Assembly (NCBI GenBank): GCA_944364615.1
Contig: CALVWF010000006.1
Location: 1-64,000 of the forward strand
Direction: 5' to 3'
DNA from: an uncultured Clostridia bacterium
GTDB taxonomy: Bacteria; Bacillota; Clostridia; Christensenellales; CAG-314
DNA length: 64,000 bases
Position numbers and translations under genes: made by a program
Part shown: positions 33,406 through 42,721 of the stretch, piece after piece
Layout: every line of letters starts with the position of its first letter
Numbering within the stretch: position 1 is the first letter of the stretch
Notes under the pieces: generated by a model
The model's input: the letters and a program-made list of their open reading frames with translations, nothing else
What the model was told of the DNA's origin: nothing
Databases searched by the model: none

Positions 33406-33412
33406 CTGTAAT

Positions 33413-34099
33413 TTATTCTATTCCGCGGACAAATGTCGGAAGATACTTTTGCGCCGTTGCACAAAATCTGTGAAGAACATCTTCTTCCCATGCGGACATT
33501 CCCTGACCGATCAGGTCTCCGCTGTCCACAAACTGCTGAAGATACCACACTTTCGCTCCCGAAAGCCACTTGGCAATACTTTCGATGTCCTCTTCGTCGT
33601 GAAGTTGGCGCACCACTGTGGTGCGAAACTCGTAATCCGTCTTGCCGCATTTGAGCAACTCGACAGACTTTAAAATATTGCGCATGTTTACTTCCCTTCC
33701 GCAAGTAAGGTTGTACTTGTCTGCACTGTTCTTGATGTCCATCGCAACGTAGTCTGCCAGTCCGTCCTTTATAATACTTTCGAGCAGTTCGGGGAAAGTT
33801 CCGTTGGTGTCGAGTTTTACGGAAAACCCCATTTGCTTTACTTTATACAGAAACTCCGCCACGTCGCTGTTGAGCAGCGGTTCGCCTCCCGTAAGGCACA
33901 TTCCCTCCAACTTGTTTTTGCGCGTGGCAAGAAAATCCAGTACTTCCTCCGAAGTAATATACTGTCCGTCAATGTGCGTTACCAGTCCTGCGTTGTGACA
34001 GAACGGACAACGAAGGTTGCACCCCGACGTAAACACGGTGCATGCCATCTTGCCGGGATAATCCAATAATGTAAGTTTTTGCAGTCCGCCTATTTTCAC
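33413..34099 (-). CDS. nrdG: Anaerobic RNR-activating radical SAM protein
   Basis: Uses S-adenosylmethionine and a [4Fe-4S] cluster to place the glycyl radical on NrdD. The cluster motif is CNLRCPFCHN (CxxxCxxC, ~residues 27-34), preceded by LTLLDYPGKMACTVFTSG, typical of the NrdG subgroup with that lead-in. GGEPL and a late VKLDTNGTFPELL segment complete the radical SAM core. 228 residues, normal for the group. It lies upstream of nrdD on the same strand but has its own terminator, so the two are separate transcripts. It follows psuG by 80 bp. Confidence 0.92.
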   Translation of the reverse strand: MKIGGLQKLTLLDYPGKMACTVFTSGCNLRCPFCHNAGLVTHIDGQYITSEEVLDFLATRKNKLEGMCLTGGEPLLNSDVAEFLYKVKQMGFSVKLDTNGTFPELLESIIKDGLADYVAMDIKNSADKYNLTCGREVNMRNILKSVELLKCGKTDYEFRTTVVRQLHDEEDIESIAKWLSGAKVWYLQQFVDSGDLIGQGMSAWEEDVLHRFCATAQKYLPTFVRGIE

Positions 34100-34179
34100 T
34101 TGTTTTTCTCCTGCGGAAAATTTTTACTTTTTAATACGTAATTGCTACAAAACAACCGTCAGTCGGCACCTTTCGGGCG

Positions 34180-35100
34180 TCACTGTGCGATTGCGGCAAG
34201 TTCCTTTGCTATGTCCGACGCAAGGCGTGCGTTGTTGTACACCAACTGTATGTTGGAAGCAAGGCTTTGTCCGAAAGTCAGTTTCTGAATCTTGTCCAAC
34301 AGATAAGGAGTGGTTTCCTTTCCGTGAATTCCCAGTTTTTCCGCCTCTTTTACCGCCTCTTCTATATTGCCGTTGATGTAATCGCTGTCCATTGCGTATT
34401 CGTCGGGAATAGGGTTGGCAACAAGCATTCCCCCTTTGAGTCCCAACTGTTCTTTACAGTAAAAGGCGCGCGCTATTTCTGCGGGGGTGTCCAGACGGTA
34501 ATCCACCTTGAATCCGCTCTTTTGAGTATAAAAGGCGGGCATGTCCTGCGTGCCGTAACCAACAACGGCGACTCCTCGTGTTTCCAGACATTCCAACGTC
34601 AGACCGATGTCCAGAATTGACTTAGCGCCTGCGCACACCACCATTACCGACGTCTGCGCCAGTTCGTCAAGATCGGCGGAAATGTCCATTGTTTTTTCCG
34701 CTCCGCGATGTACTCCGCCTATACCGCCCGTTGCAAACACCTTGATTCCGGCAAGAGAAGCGATGTACATTGTGGACGCAACGGTAGTTGCCCCGTCTGT
34801 CTTTTTAGCAACAATAAACGGAATGTCGCGACGGGAAACTTTTATTACGTCATGTCCTTTTTTGCCAAGATAATCTATTTCTTCCGCAGTACAGCCTACC
34901 GTCAGCATACCGTTGATAATGGCGATTGTTGCGGGAATCGCTCCCTTTTCACGCACTATTTTTTCAACGGTCAAAGCCGTTTCCACGTTTTGCGGATAGG
35001 GCATTCCGTGAGATATAATGGTAGATTCCAACGCCACTACCGGTTTACCCGATGCAAGAGCCTGTCTGACTTCTTCGGAAATCTTTAAAAACCGTTTCAT
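34180..35100 (-). CDS. psuG: Pseudouridine-5'-phosphate glycosidase
   Basis: Splits pseudouridine 5'-phosphate into uracil and ribose 5-phosphate, a step in recycling modified RNA nucleosides. Family landmarks: VVALESTIISHGMPYPQN, GAIPATIAIINGMLTVG, KKTDGATTVASTMYIA, FATGGIGGVHRGAE and NPIPDEYAMD. 306 residues, the usual length. ATG 35100 follows AAGGAG. The kinase partner PsuK that makes the substrate is not in the window. It precedes nrdG on the same strand; no functional link is evident. Confidence 0.95.
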   Translation of the reverse strand: MKRFLKISEEVRQALASGKPVVALESTIISHGMPYPQNVETALTVEKIVREKGAIPATIAIINGMLTVGCTAEEIDYLGKKGHDVIKVSRRDIPFIVAKKTDGATTVASTMYIASLAGIKVFATGGIGGVHRGAEKTMDISADLDELAQTSVMVVCAGAKSILDIGLTLECLETRGVAVVGYGTQDMPAFYTQKSGFKVDYRLDTPAEIARAFYCKEQLGLKGGMLVANPIPDEYAMDSDYINGNIEEAVKEAEKLGIHGKETTPYLLDKIQKLTFGQSLASNIQLVYNNARLASDIAKELAAIAQ

Positions 35101-35450
35101 TTTAATCTCCTTTTAATTTGGTAGTCGTTACTGTGCGTTTCCGCCCCCACTGCAGGTTGTTCCGCCCTGCAGGCAATCGCCGAATGTTTTGCACAACATT
35201 ATATTTTAAAACACTCTGCCCCGCTTGTCAACACGGGTAAAAGTATTTTCCCGCAAACTGACCTTCGTTTGTACAATTAAACGTACTTACAGTTACTCAC
35301 ATTCAAGCAGTTTTTTTTACGCCGTAAAAATTTCCGCCGTTTCCGCTGAAACATCGGCAACAATGTCCGATTGGCAGGCAATGCACTGTATGACTGTATA
35401 TAATTTGCAAAGCATTGCACAAAAAAGTAAAGTCATTGTAAAGAAAACAT
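35101..35450. other. Intergenic region between psuG and pyk
   Basis: 350 bp between divergent genes. It holds a CTGCAGG/CCTGCAGG inverted repeat around 35150-35172 and, at its right end, the pyk promoter. I see no gene. Confidence 0.6.
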
Positions 35451-35479
35451 TTGCAAATATTGATTGAACAGGGTATAAT
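35451..35479 (+). promoter_or_regulatory. Promoter of pyk
   Basis: TTGCAA (35451-35456), 17-bp spacer, TATAAT (35474-35479); start codon 92 bp further. Confidence 0.75.
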
Positions 35480-35570
35480 AGTTACAATGAGTAATTTGTG
35501 GATTTTTTTTAAACAGACGGAAAACCGCAGACGAAAATTAACCAATCAGTGTTTCCGAGGAGGAAAGATA

Positions 35571-36986
35571 ATGAGAAAAACCAAAATTGTTTGTACTCTC
35601 GGCCCTGCCAGTACTACTTACGAACAGATAAAGGCAATGGCTCTTGCCGGAATGAACGTTGCAAGAATCAACATGAGCCACGGTTCGTACGAAGAACATC
35701 AGGTAAAGGTGGACAACGTCAAAAAAATCCGTGAGGAATTGGGAATTCCTCTGCCCATAATGGTCGACCTCAAAGGACCGGAAGTTCGTATAGGAACATT
35801 CGAAGAAGGAAAAATAGATGTAGTTGAAGGTATGCCGTTGACATTTACCGACGAAGATATCATAGGTAACGAAAAGCGCGTATCAATTACTTACAAAGAA
35901 CTGTACAAAGACGTAAAGGTGGGCGACACCCTGTTGCTCAACGACGGTCTGCTGATATTCCGTATCACCGAAATCAAGGGCACCGACATATGCGCAGTGG
36001 CATTGAATTCGGGCGTACTGTCTAACCGCAAGGGACTGTTTGTTCCCAACGTCAAACTCAACATGCCTTTTCTGTCGGAGACGGACAAGAAAGACCTTGA
36101 CTTCGCGGTAAAGATCAACGCCGAAATGATTGCGGCAAGTTTCGTGCAGGACGCACAGTGCATGATAGACATCCGCAACTATCTTAAAAGCAAAAACGCC
36201 AATCCGATGGCTCTTATCGCCAAGATAGAAAGTCAGCAAGGCGTAAACAATATAGACGAGATAATCAAACAATCCGAAGGCGTAATGGTCGCAAGAGGCG
36301 ACCTGGGCGTGGAATTGCCCTACGAAAAACTGCCTGCCGTTCAAAAACTGCTCATTACCAAGAGCCGTATGCAAGGCAAATTCGTAATAACCGCAACGGA
36401 AATGCTGGAAAGCATGATCACAAAACTGCGTCCCACACGTGCCGAAATCGTGGACGTGGCAAACGCCGTTTACGACGGAAGCAGTTGCGTAATGCTGTCC
36501 GCCGAAAGCGCGGTGGGCATCAATCCTCCCAACACAATTGCAACGATGGGACGTATAGCCGAAGAAGCGGAAAGCAACATCGAGTACTACGAAATGTATT
36601 CGTCGTCCCCCTTCACACTGCTTGACACCAACGACGCAATAAGCCACGCAACGGTAAACACCTCCTTCGACATAAATGCAAAGGCAATAGTAGTTTACAC
36701 CGCAAGCGGAACGTCGGCAAGAATGATAAGCCGTTTCCGCCCCTCCGCTCCCATAATCGCGTTTACAAGCGACGACAGAGTGTTCCATCAACTGTCTGTA
36801 AGTTGGGGAGTCATTCCGCGCATATGCCGTGTATTCAGCGCAACCGACGATATGTTCCGTCATGCGGAAAAGGTGGCAAAGAAACTGGGAATTGCAGCAC
36901 CCGGAGACAACATCGTCATTACAGCAGGCGTACCTCTTGGCAAAAACGTAGGTACAAACCTCATTAAAGTGCAAACCGTCGAATAG
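35571..36986 (+). CDS. pyk: Pyruvate kinase
   Basis: Final ATP-forming step of glycolysis: phosphoenolpyruvate plus ADP to pyruvate. Motifs: KIVCTLGPAS, MNVARINMSHG, VDLKGPEVRIG, the active-site IAKIESQQGVNNIDEI and VARGDLGVELP, and MLESMITKLRPTRAE. The C-terminal domain is present (AIVVYTASGTSARMISRFRP). 471 residues from ATG 35571, which has an AGGAGG site; the extra PEP-utiliser domain found in some bacilli is absent. Its own promoter and terminator make it a single-gene unit. Confidence 0.97.
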   Translation: MRKTKIVCTLGPASTTYEQIKAMALAGMNVARINMSHGSYEEHQVKVDNVKKIREELGIPLPIMVDLKGPEVRIGTFEEGKIDVVEGMPLTFTDEDIIGNEKRVSITYKELYKDVKVGDTLLLNDGLLIFRITEIKGTDICAVALNSGVLSNRKGLFVPNVKLNMPFLSETDKKDLDFAVKINAEMIAASFVQDAQCMIDIRNYLKSKNANPMALIAKIESQQGVNNIDEIIKQSEGVMVARGDLGVELPYEKLPAVQKLLITKSRMQGKFVITATEMLESMITKLRPTRAEIVDVANAVYDGSSCVMLSAESAVGINPPNTIATMGRIAEEAESNIEYYEMYSSSPFTLLDTNDAISHATVNTSFDINAKAIVVYTASGTSARMISRFRPSAPIIAFTSDDRVFHQLSVSWGVIPRICRVFSATDDMFRHAEKVAKKLGIAAPGDNIVITAGVPLGKNVGTNLIKVQTVE

Positions 36987-37036
36987 TTAAATACTGTTCG
37001 TACGATACCCAATTACCCTTTTATTACAATGGAAGA

Positions 37037-37058
37037 GGACGGCGTTGCCGTCCTTTTT
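37037..37058 (+). terminator. Terminator of pyk
   Basis: GGACGGC-GTT-GCCGTCC (37037-37053) followed by five T. Confidence 0.9.
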
Positions 37059-37098
37059 CATTGTTTGTTGCCTAACCTGCGCAACGACGTTGTACAAT

Positions 37099-37133
37099 AA
37101 AATGCGAAGCGTCTGAGACGTTTCGCATTTTTG
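37099..37133. terminator. Second terminator between convergent genes
   Basis: AATGCGAAGCGTC/GACGTTTCGCATT stem (37101-37113, 37116-37128) with A and T runs on both sides, serving the DUF1846 gene from the other strand. Confidence 0.8.
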
Positions 37134-37176
37134 AGTTTGTGACGTTTATTGAATTGTTACGCAATAGGACACGATT

Positions 37177-38667
37177 TCAGCGGTTGTAATAAACACGCTT
37201 GACAGAGTACACGGGTTCGCTTGTGGCCTGAATTCCCAACTTGCGGAATATCTTTTCGTCCACGTGAGGAGAAATGACCGTTGAATGCAACTGACATCCT
37301 GCAAGGTTGGGGAGTTGTTCCAACGCCTTTTCGGCAAGTTGATGTTCCGCGGCAGAAACAGACAAAGCGATAAGCACTTCGTCGGTATGCAACTGAGCGG
37401 TAAAGTCTCCCAGGCTTTCCGTCTTCAACTTCTGTATAGGTTCGATGGCGTTGGGAGCAATCAGTTTAACATGATCGGGAATACCCGCAAGTACTTTAAG
37501 CGCGTTGAGCAACAGAGCAGACGCACAGCCCATAAGGTCGGATGTCTTACCGTAAACTATCGTGCCGTCGTTGAGTTCCATTGCGGCAGCGGGCACACCG
37601 TGTTTGATACTGTGATGCAACGCTTCCACCGCCACCTTTCTGTCCGTGCTTTTAATGCCCAGTTTGCTCATTATTATGGTAATTTTTTCCAGTTCGTTAG
37701 CGTTGTCCGCTCCTTTGCGTTGGGCGACCAAAGCATTGTAGTAACGGCGGATTATTTCCTGACGGCTGGCTTCGCAGCACGCCTCGTCGTCGCTTATGCA
37801 AAATCCCGCCATATTTACGCCCATGTCGGTGGGGGACTTGTAGGGGGACTGTCCCAGCAACTTTTCGAACAGGCTGTTGAGCACGGGGAAAACCTCTATA
37901 TCCCTATTGTAATTGACTGCCGAACTGTTGTACGCCTGCAAATGCCACGGGTCTATCATATTGACGTCGTTGAGGTCGGCGGTCGCCGCCTCGTAGGCAA
38001 TATTGACGGGGTGATTTAAAGGAAGATTCCAAACGGGAAATGTTTCGTACTTGGCATAACCCGCTTTTACTCCGCGTTTTCCTTCGTGATACAACTGAGA
38101 AAGACAGGTTGCCATTTTACCGCTTCCCGGTCCGGGAGCGGTAACCACCACAAGTTCGCGTGATGTTTCGATATAATCGTTTTTACCCAATCCTTCTTCG
38201 CTTACGACGTGCGCAACGTTATAAGGATATCCCTCAATCGTATAGTGGTGATAAACTTTTATGCCGTTCTTTTCCAGTTTTTTCTGAAAAGCCACTGCCG
38301 CCGTATTGCTTGCGGTAAACTGCGAGATGACAACGCTGCCGACGTAAAGCCCCTTTTGCGTGAGGATGTCCACCAGTCTGAAACAGTCTTCGTCGTAGGT
38401 GATGCCGATGTCGGAACGCAACTTGTTTTTCGCAATGTCCACTGCGTTGATGACTATAATAACTTCCACCTTGTCCTTCATGGTGGTGAGCATTCGTATC
38501 TTGCTGTCAGGTTGAAAACCCGGCAAAACTCTTGAAGCGTGGTAGTCGTCAAACAGTTTTCCGCCGAATTCCAGATAAAGTTTTCCGCCGAATTCCGAAA
38601 TGCGTTCCTTGATTTTTTCCGACTGCAAAGACAGATACTTGTCGTTGTCAAATCCCTTAGTTGTCAT
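37177..38667 (-). CDS. DUF1846 family protein
   Basis: A 496-residue cytoplasmic protein of the DUF1846 family, which is conserved in Firmicutes and of unresolved biochemical role. It has the family opening GFDNDKYLSLQSEKIKERI with LYLEFGGKLFDDYHASRVLP, a P-loop-like APGPGSGKMATCLSQLYHEG (~residues 180-200), and the central FPVWNLPLNHPVNIAYEAAT. ATG 38667 is preceded by AAGGGGGG. The short in-frame echo FGGKLYLEFGGK near residue 26 comes from a repeated TTTTCCGCCGAATTCC and is a minor oddity. Next gene upstream is a phosphoesterase, 28 bp away on the same strand. Confidence 0.9.
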   Translation of the reverse strand: MTTKGFDNDKYLSLQSEKIKERISEFGGKLYLEFGGKLFDDYHASRVLPGFQPDSKIRMLTTMKDKVEVIIVINAVDIAKNKLRSDIGITYDEDCFRLVDILTQKGLYVGSVVISQFTASNTAAVAFQKKLEKNGIKVYHHYTIEGYPYNVAHVVSEEGLGKNDYIETSRELVVVTAPGPGSGKMATCLSQLYHEGKRGVKAGYAKYETFPVWNLPLNHPVNIAYEAATADLNDVNMIDPWHLQAYNSSAVNYNRDIEVFPVLNSLFEKLLGQSPYKSPTDMGVNMAGFCISDDEACCEASRQEIIRRYYNALVAQRKGADNANELEKITIIMSKLGIKSTDRKVAVEALHHSIKHGVPAAAMELNDGTIVYGKTSDLMGCASALLLNALKVLAGIPDHVKLIAPNAIEPIQKLKTESLGDFTAQLHTDEVLIALSVSAAEHQLAEKALEQLPNLAGCQLHSTVISPHVDEKIFRKLGIQATSEPVYSVKRVYYNR

Positions 38668-38694
38668 AAATTCCCCCCTTTGTGTGCGTACGGA

Positions 38695-39438
38695 CTATTT
38701 GGCGCCGTCCACTCCGTACTTGTGATCGTAGTAAAAATCCAGCATATACTGTGCGTCGGGAAGTCCCGAACGCAACATTTCGTTAAAATATCTGCGCCTG
38801 TCGTAAGGCTTCGACACACGTCTGTATTCCCAGCCGTCATGTGTGACGGTAAGTATTATTCCCTTCGCAACGCTGTCGGGGTGACATGCCACCGATCCGA
38901 CGTCCACGTAAGTGCTGTTTCCCACAATGTCGCACGGTTCGTGCTTGTGCCCGAAAAACACCGCGTCTGCGCTGTAACCGAACATATTGTCAAAAGATTG
39001 CGCAGTAGGGTAACTGTCTATTTTGCCGAATATCCAGCCCTTTGCCGTAAAATTGTCATTTGCCGCGGCATAATGAGTAAACACAAACGTTTTGCCGTAC
39101 CAACTGCGCACTACCGCAACGGGAAATCTGCCGACAGCCTCTCTGTAAGTCTCTCCCAAACCGTCAAACACAAACGACTTGTGCTCCGCCGAAACATGAG
39201 ACATTGGCAAATGATGACGACGGTTTATAAGATAATCATAATCGTGATTGCCCAAAAGAAGTGTACAGTCGGGCAGAGAAAGCAGCAGATCAAGGCACTG
39301 CCTGCTCTGAAATCCGATGTCCACAATGTCGCCCGTGTGAATGATCTCCCTGACGCCTTCCTCTTCAAACAGTTTCAGTATTGCCTCTAATGCCATGTAG
39401 TTTCCGTGGCAGTCGGTAATTATTCCGATTTTTTTCAA
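38695..39438 (-). CDS. Calcineurin-like metallophosphoesterase
   Basis: Dimetal phosphoesterase fold: DCHGN (residues ~8-12), GDIVDIG, LGNHDYD, a later FTHYAA and FGHKHEP, the full ligand series of the family. These cytosolic enzymes act on phosphodiesters or small signalling nucleotides; the substrate cannot be told. I choose TTG 39438 because GGGGAGG lies six bases before it; the ATG at 39468 lies upstream of that ribosome site. 247 residues. It leads a two-gene unit with the DUF1846 gene. Confidence 0.88.
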   Translation of the reverse strand: MKKIGIITDCHGNYMALEAILKLFEEEGVREIIHTGDIVDIGFQSRQCLDLLLSLPDCTLLLGNHDYDYLINRRHHLPMSHVSAEHKSFVFDGLGETYREAVGRFPVAVVRSWYGKTFVFTHYAAANDNFTAKGWIFGKIDSYPTAQSFDNMFGYSADAVFFGHKHEPCDIVGNSTYVDVGSVACHPDSVAKGIILTVTHDGWEYRRVSKPYDRRRYFNEMLRSGLPDAQYMLDFYYDHKYGVDGAK

Positions 39439-39592
39439 TTTGCCTCCCCAAACAGGTATCGTCCGCAAATTTTCTGTCGGACAACACTTAATTATTATAC
39501 AATTTCATTTGCCTGTTGGCAAGAATTTAAACAAAATACGGCAAGCATTACCGCAAAAGGTTTGATGTCCGATTCGGTTGCTGAAATCGGAG

Positions 39593-39720
39593 TTATCCAC
39601 ATTGTTACCGTTTCAGGACAGAAAAAACAGCCTGTTTACAGGTACGATTGTATGTATTTTCACAAAATTCGTCCACTTATGCACATATTTACCCACATTT
39701 CCACATTGCATTGTGCATAA
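39593..39720. other. Cluster of DnaA boxes
   Basis: Within 128 bp: TTATCCACA (39593-39601), TTATGCACA (39677-39685) and TTATGCACA on the minus strand (39712-39720), all full TTATNCACA matches, plus near matches TTACCCACA (39689-39697) and ATTTCCACA (39697-39705). The cluster lies between the divergent phosphoesterase and alpha-galactosidase genes. No dnaA, dnaN or other origin marker is nearby. Confidence 0.7.
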
Positions 39721-39914
39721 CTTGTATTTTTATACACTTGCCGTTTTGGAGTGCGTTACCATTTATTATAATGTAAAGGTAATGTGCTATTGCACTGTCG
39801 GGCTGTCAGGTCGGGCATTGCACTCTTTTTCAAAGTCTTTGCGATGTCGGTATTGAAATTAAATCTCGTTGTGGTATAATTTAAATACACTACCAGTTTT
39901 TCGGAGGCTATTGG

Positions 39915-42242
39915 ATGATCACCGTAAAAGACAATGTTTTCCACATAAACACCCCCAACAGCAGTTATATATTTGCCGCGCTGCCGACAGGACATCTTGC
40001 GACACTGCACTACGGCAAAAGAATAGACGAGCAATCGGACTACAAATTTATTTTCCCCGAACAAGGTTCCGGGTACGGTACTTCCGTTTTTGTAGAAAAA
40101 GATAATCGGAAACTTTGGCCGGACAGTCTGGACGCAGAAACTTCTTTTGTAGGGCGAGGCGATTACAGAGAACCGATGTTTGTAATTTCCGACGGCAACG
40201 ACGACTGCATAAGTCAACTGCTGTTCGACAGTTGGCATATGGAAGAAGATTTCGTCATTCCTCAGTTGCCCAACACGCTGAACAAGCAACAGACGCTGTG
40301 CGTAGTGCTTAAAGACAACACAAGAAACTTGCAAATAAAAATGTACTACTCGGTATTTCCCGACAGCGACGTGATAGTAAAAAGTTGTTGCGTCACAAAC
40401 TTCGGAACGCAGGACCTGTGGCTTACAAGAGCGATGAGCAGTCAGATAGATCTGCCCGACGAAGGTTGGATCGTAGACACGCTGGACGGCGCGTGGGCAA
40501 GAGAAAGATACATCAATACCCGACCTTTGCAGGACGGCGTCACACTGATAGACAGCAAACGCGGAATATCTTCCAACACTCACAATCCCTATGTCGTACT
40601 GCGTCGTGACGACAGCACCTACGACAACGGCGACGCCTACGGAATAAACCTTGTATATTCGGGAAATCATGCGGAAATTCTGGAAAAAACTCCCCTCGGC
40701 AATGTACGCATTTTAAACGGTATAAATCCCTTCGATTTCCGCTGGCAACTGCGCGCGGGCGAAAGTTTCTACACTCCCGAAAGCACCGTTTGTTATTCTT
40801 CGCACGGCACAAACGGGCTTACTCAGCAATACCACCGATTTATAAACGACAACGTCGTAAGGGGAACGTGGCAATACAAACCCCGCCCCATACTCGTAAA
40901 CAACTGGGAGGCCACCTATTTCGACTTCACCGAAAAGAAACTGCTGGAAATTGCCAGAACGGCAAAAGACCTGGGTGCGGAACTGTTTGTGCTGGACGAC
41001 GGATGGTTTTCTAACAGAACGAATGACACAAGGGGGCTGGGCGACTGGACGGTAAATAAAAAACGTCTGCCCGACGGGCTTAAAGGTCTTGCGGAAAAAA
41101 TCAAAAAGACGGGACTGCTTTTCGGCGTGTGGGTAGAGCCCGAAATGGTAAATCCCGACAGCGACCTGTACCGCAAACATCCCGAATGGGCGGTAAAGAA
41201 CAGCCGCTACGAACCCTGTCTCAGCCGAAATCAACTGTTACTGGATTTCTGCAACGACGATGTGTGCCAATACATCATCGACAGCATGACGGAAGTCTTC
41301 TCATCCGCCGATATTTCCTACGTCAAGTGGGACTTCAACCGCCCCATGTCCGACTTCACTTCGCAGGCAATATCCAATCAGGGCGAATTTTTCCACCGCT
41401 ATATGTTGGGACTGTATCGTGTGCTGGACACACTTACCAAACGCTTTCCCGACATTCTGTTTGAAAGTTGCGCAAGCGGAGGCAACCGTGCCGACATGGG
41501 AATGTTGTGCTATATGCCTCAGTTCTGGGCAAGCGACAATACGGACAACTTCGACAGAGTGCGTATACAGGAAGGCACGTTGACATGCTACCCTCAAAGC
41601 ACCATGGGGGCGCACGTTTCCGCCTCGCCCAATCATCAGACGTTCCGCAGCACATCCATAGACAACCGTTTCAACACCGCCTGTGTAGGAGCGTTCGGAT
41701 ACGAACTGGATTTGTCTGCCCTCAACAGAGTGGACAAAAACGCCGTCAGACAACAGATAGAATGGTACAAAAAATACCGCAATACTCTTCAATTCGGAAC
41801 GTATTACCGTTTGAAGGGAATATTCGATCACGGCAAAAGCAGTTGGATGGTAGTAAGCCGTGACAAAACACAGGCGGTAATAAACGTCACAAACGGAGTA
41901 GCCGTTACAATTCCTCCGCAGGAAAAACTGGTCACGAAAGGACTGGACGACCATGCACATTACCTGGTGTCCACAAGACAGCAAAGTTTCAACGTCAAGA
42001 CTTTCGGCTCGATGATAAACCACATTTCCCCTGTAAAAATACGTCAGGACGGCAAACTTCACGATATACTCGACAACAACTTTGCGGTAAAGAGCGAAGT
42101 GCAGAAGTTGACCGTCAGCGGAAACGTACTCAACAACTGCGGTATCAGGCTCAACAGACAATGGAGCAGTACAGGCTACGACGAAAAAACGCGCATAATG
42201 CTTGACTTCGGAAGCCGCCTGTACACCGTCGACAAATTGTAA
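39915..42242 (+). CDS. Alpha-galactosidase, GH36
   Basis: Releases alpha-1,6-linked galactose from raffinose-type oligosaccharides. The N-terminal beta domain (~1-300) is followed by the TIM barrel: WEATYFDFTEKKLLEIARTA, ELFVLDDGWFSNRTNDTRGL, GVWVEPEMVNPDSDLY, the nucleophile Asp in YVKWDFNR, FESCASGGNRADMGML, and the acid/base Asp in FWASDNTDNFDR. 775 residues with no signal peptide, so it works inside the cell on imported sugars. ATG 39915 follows CGGAGG. No transporter gene adjoins it. Confidence 0.96.
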   Translation: MITVKDNVFHINTPNSSYIFAALPTGHLATLHYGKRIDEQSDYKFIFPEQGSGYGTSVFVEKDNRKLWPDSLDAETSFVGRGDYREPMFVISDGNDDCISQLLFDSWHMEEDFVIPQLPNTLNKQQTLCVVLKDNTRNLQIKMYYSVFPDSDVIVKSCCVTNFGTQDLWLTRAMSSQIDLPDEGWIVDTLDGAWARERYINTRPLQDGVTLIDSKRGISSNTHNPYVVLRRDDSTYDNGDAYGINLVYSGNHAEILEKTPLGNVRILNGINPFDFRWQLRAGESFYTPESTVCYSSHGTNGLTQQYHRFINDNVVRGTWQYKPRPILVNNWEATYFDFTEKKLLEIARTAKDLGAELFVLDDGWFSNRTNDTRGLGDWTVNKKRLPDGLKGLAEKIKKTGLLFGVWVEPEMVNPDSDLYRKHPEWAVKNSRYEPCLSRNQLLLDFCNDDVCQYIIDSMTEVFSSADISYVKWDFNRPMSDFTSQAISNQGEFFHRYMLGLYRVLDTLTKRFPDILFESCASGGNRADMGMLCYMPQFWASDNTDNFDRVRIQEGTLTCYPQSTMGAHVSASPNHQTFRSTSIDNRFNTACVGAFGYELDLSALNRVDKNAVRQQIEWYKKYRNTLQFGTYYRLKGIFDHGKSSWMVVSRDKTQAVINVTNGVAVTIPPQEKLVTKGLDDHAHYLVSTRQQSFNVKTFGSMINHISPVKIRQDGKLHDILDNNFAVKSEVQKLTVSGNVLNNCGIRLNRQWSSTGYDEKTRIMLDFGSRLYTVDKL

Positions 42243-42630
42243 AAACCCGTTACGCAAGCCTGTCGGCAACTTAAAAACAGACTCCTTCTCGATATTTACG
42301 ATTTACGGCAAAAACCTCCTACACCGCCTTCCGACACCGCGTCGGGGAACGGGGAAGCAGTCGGCAAACTTATAAAATCCCCAAGACCGTGCAAAAATCG
42401 GCACGGATCCCACTCCCCACGGTCAAGTAATTGCTGTATTGCAATGCGGAGAAAAGCCTTTTAAAGGACGTAATTTCAGCGTACGTACATCGTTTTTGCA
42501 ATTACATCGTGCCTGAGACTGCGACTAAATTTTTAAAATCCGACTTTTAGCCAAATTGAAAACAAAAGTTTTTACCGCCGCAATATCCTTCACATATCTG
42601 CGCAACTCGGTTACGCATCAGACAAAAAGC
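42243..42630. other. Intergenic region after the alpha-galactosidase gene
   Basis: About 390 bp without a believable gene. The part 42330-42425 is GC-rich with several self-complementary pieces (CCGTGC/GCACGG around 42389-42406; GGGGA runs facing TCCCC). I could not match it to a known RNA family. Confidence 0.4.
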
Positions 42631-42678
42631 AAAATCCGCAGCGAAAACGGCAATTCGTAATCGCTGCGGATTTTTTAT
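42631..42678. terminator. Long-stem terminator
   Basis: AAATCCGCAGCG/CGCTGCGGATTT (42633-42644, 42663-42674) followed by T6 on the plus strand; a T run also follows on the minus strand, so it ends the DUF2357 gene as well. Confidence 0.85.
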
Positions 42679-42721
42679 TCGGTCAGGCTGTTTGGAAACG
42701 CTTACGTCGGCAAAGTCACAA

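Noticed and set aside
33246..33473. 75-codon plus-strand frame near NrdR box 3
   Set aside because: It overlaps the nrdG terminator and 3' end and has no ribosome site, so it does not explain the distal NrdR box.
35883..36974. 363-codon minus-strand frame
   Set aside because: Antisense shadow of pyruvate kinase; rich in Cys, His and Tyr as such shadows are.
38560..38610. Short TTTTCCGCCGAATTCC tandem echo in the DUF1846 gene
   Set aside because: The second copy encodes the normal family motif; the first is a small local similarity, not a repeat system.
39593..39720. Chromosomal origin oriC
   Set aside because: No dnaA, dnaN, recF or rnpA/rpmH neighbourhood, and genes on both sides show no consistent outward orientation. 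Kept only as a DnaA-box cluster.
42330..42425. 6S, SRP or RNase P RNA in a GC-rich intergenic stretch
   Set aside because: A GGGGAAGCAG piece recalls the SRP loop, but the conserved symmetric and asymmetric loop bases are missing and no closed structure could be drawn.
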